DNA of 64,000 bases, from assembly GCA_028875185.1 (NCBI GenBank), contig JAPPFH010000149.1:1-64000 (forward strand). Direction: 5' to 3'. The first letter of the stretch is position 1; every line of letters begins with the position of its first letter. Positions 62,707 through 64,000 of this stretch are shown here, piece by piece. The translations under genes and the position numbers were made by a program. The stretch comes from Chloroflexota bacterium (GTDB taxonomy: Bacteria > Chloroflexota > Anaerolineae > Aggregatilineales > Phototrophicaceae). Under the pieces are notes generated by a model, which was given only the letters and a program-made list of their open reading frames with translations, was not told the DNA's origin and ran no database searches.

Positions 62707-63461
62707 TAGGCGTACAGGCCGGCTTGTTGGCCGCCGTCGAGCACAAAGACCTGTCCGGTGATCATCTTCGCCGCATCGGAAGCGAGGTACACCGCCATCT
62801 CCGCGACGTCTTCCGCAGATATAAACCCGCGGAGCGGCTGATGCTGTTCCAAAAACGCGTCTCGCGCCGCCGCCCGATAGCCTTCATTGAGAGGCGTATC
62901 GACATACCCGGGGCAGATCGCGTTGCAGCGGACGCTGTCCTGCGCGTAATCGAGGGCGATAGACCGCGTCAGGTTAATGACCCCGGCCTTGGCGACTGAA
63001 TATGCTGCTTTGTTCTTGGCTGCGCGGATGCCGAAGGTGCCGGCTGTGTTGAGGATAAGACCACGACCCGCCTCTATCATCAGCGGCAGGACACAGCGGG
63101 CGACCAAGAAGACCGACTTCAAATCGATACTAAGGCACTCGTCCCAATCCGCTTCACTAATGTCGGTGACCCGTCCGGATGGGCTGACGCCCGCGTTATT
63201 GAACACGATTTCGGGCGCGCCCAGTTCGGCAACCGTGGTGTCAATCATGCGTTGTACATCGGCGCTAAGAGATACATCCGCGCAAATTGCGATCGCGCGG
63301 CCGCCGTCTGACTCGATCGCGCGCGCCACAGCTTCCGCCTTCGCCAGCGTTCGATTCACCACAGCTACACGCGCGCCTTCCCGGGCGTAGGCATAGCTGC
63401 TGGCCGCGCCAATGCCTGACCCGCCACCAGTGACAATAGCGATTTTTTTCCGCAACCTCAT
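62706..63461 (-). CDS. SDR-family NAD(P)-dependent oxidoreductase
   Basis: The 251-aa classical short-chain dehydrogenase has the cofactor motif TGGGSGIGAA (residues 11-20), NNAGVSPSG, a catalytic Ser/Thr, Y-S-V-A-K and the PGYVDTPL loop. ATG 63461 is preferred for GAGG about 8 nt upstream. It lies between a second SDR gene (39 bp away) and the coupled amidohydrolase. The three likely form a catabolic operon for an unidentified small molecule. Confidence 0.92.
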   Translation of the reverse strand: MRLRKKIAIVTGGGSGIGAASSYAYAREGARVAVVNRTLAKAEAVARAIESDGGRAIAICADVSLSADVQRMIDTTVAELGAPEIVFNNAGVSPSGRVTDISEADWDECLSIDLKSVFLVARCVLPLMIEAGRGLILNTAGTFGIRAAKNKAAYSVAKAGVINLTRSIALDYAQDSVRCNAICPGYVDTPLNEGYRAAARDAFLEQHQPLRGFISAEDVAEMAVYLASDAAKMITGQVFVLDGGQQAGLYA

Positions 63462-63500
63462 GGCCGCGTCCTCGCGCGGATCACTCAATCTAAATCGAAG

Positions 63501-64000
63501 TCAATTGAGCATCCAGCCGCCATCGACAAAGATCATTTCTCCGGTGATGTATCGCGATTCGTCCGACGCCAGAAACAGCGCGACTTCCGCGACATCTTTG
63601 GGATCGCCCAAGCGGCGCAGCGGTATCGCCGTGTTCGCCCAGCGTTCGTTATCTTCCTGGCTGGGCAGCATCGGTGTATCAACGATACCGGGCGCTATCG
63701 AATTGGCGCGAATCCCGCGCGGCCCGTATTCAAGCGCGATGCAGCGCGTCATAGCCGCGACCGCGCCCTTGGTCGTGCAATAGGCGGACGAATCAACGAA
63801 GGCGACAGCGGCGCCGATCGAAGCCAGATTGACGATAGCGCCTTTGATCTCATGCCGCAGCCATTGACGGATCATGATCTGTGACACCAAGAATACGCTT
63901 TTGACATTGACCGCCATAATGCGATCGTATTGCTCATCGGTGGTCTGCTCAAAAGGCGCGTTGAAGAAGATGCCAGCGTTGTTTACGACGGCGTGAATCA
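63501..64000 (-). CDS. SDR-family oxidoreductase, 5' part outside the window
   Basis: This partial frame is open to the window edge and lacks the N-terminal cofactor motif, which would lie beyond 64000. Visible are VVNNAGIFFNAP at the edge, the active-site Ser region NLASIGAA, Y-C-T-T-K, the PGIVDTPM loop and the C-terminal YITGEMIFVDGG. It is a second SDR next to a full one, with modest similarity to it. An internal ATG at 63917 is not the start, because conserved sequence precedes it. Confidence 0.9.
   Translation of the reverse strand, partial: IHAVVNNAGIFFNAPFEQTTDEQYDRIMAVNVKSVFLVSQIMIRQWLRHEIKGAIVNLASIGAAVAFVDSSAYCTTKGAVAAMTRCIALEYGPRGIRANSIAPGIVDTPMLPSQEDNERWANTAIPLRRLGDPKDVAEVALFLASDESRYITGEMIFVDGGWMLN

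Noticed and set aside
1..64000. Search for tRNA, rRNA and riboswitches
   Set aside because: No GTTCGANNC-type T-loop with matching acceptor stems, no rRNA-like stretch and no recognised riboswitch core was found by eye; covariance-model searches could still reveal small RNAs.

Overview
The window is a 64 kb bacterial chromosome segment, moderately GC-rich and densely coded on both strands. No rRNA, tRNA, CRISPR array, IS transposase or phage gene was found. The best taxonomic guess is an uncultured Chloroflexota (Anaerolineae- or SAR202-like). Supporting traits are a ChlI/ChlD-type chelatase gene, a fused GldF-GldG transporter with a DUF4340 partner, DUF4013 membrane proteins, a Ser/Thr kinase with a C-terminal PD40 propeller, and a cytoplasmic reductive-dehalogenase-like protein. 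This is inference and was not tested by phylogeny.

Layout. 1-4.1 kb: a three-gene cassette (coiled-coil/HARE-HTH protein, 870-aa GHKL ATPase, unknown 258-aa protein) with its own promoter, convergent with rpoB. 4.2-8.5 kb: rpoB alone, with a TTG start, its own sigma70 promoter and terminator, and no rpoC beside it. 8.5-14 kb: methyltransferase, ABC-F ATPase, a dipeptidase-fold protein that has lost its metal ligands, a membrane protein and a GT4 glycosyltransferase. 14-21.5 kb: dnaG-rpoD-nfi operon behind a near-consensus promoter, then a fused glycyl-tRNA synthetase. 21.7-27.8 kb: GldA/GldFG/DUF4340 transporter operon and a PfkB sugar kinase. 27.9-32.4 kb: FHA-membrane-SH3 protein, a chelatase gene split by a -1 frameshift at a run of nine A, and a 30-codon membrane microprotein. 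32.6-36 kb: C45 peptidase, arginase, alanine dehydrogenase. 36-42.8 kb: aldo-keto reductase, uppS, frr, Ser/Thr kinase, cdsA, SRPBCC protein. 42.8-45 kb: two DUF4013 paralogues and a small acidic protein. 45-54.3 kb: a polyamine island, with a five-gene leftward operon (GNAT, amine oxidase, N-carbamoylputrescine amidase, PhzF, aldo-keto reductase) divergent from a potB-potC-potD-potA transporter. 54.3-59.7 kb: reductive-dehalogenase-like protein, VanZ protein, second GNAT, pdxS and a PLP-dependent D-amino-acid enzyme. 59.9-64 kb: intact M19 dipeptidase, amidohydrolase and two SDRs, the last truncated by the window edge.

Themes. Core information-processing genes (rpoB, dnaG-rpoD, glyQS, frr) alternate with amino-acid and polyamine catabolism and membrane or envelope genes. 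A dispersed intergenic palindromic repeat beginning TGTAGGGGCGA occurs at 21.6, 53.1, 56.1 and, degenerate, 59.9 kb. One copy lies inside the pot operon, and one is a 77-bp element with perfect 11-bp inverted ends.

The strongest items for follow-up are the A9 frameshift joining the chelatase AAA+ and VWA halves, the HARE-HTH/GHKL cassette beside rpoB, the catalytically dead dipeptidase homologue with an intact paralogue in the same window, the 30-aa membrane protein with complete expression signals, and the insertion of about 145 residues in RpoB.
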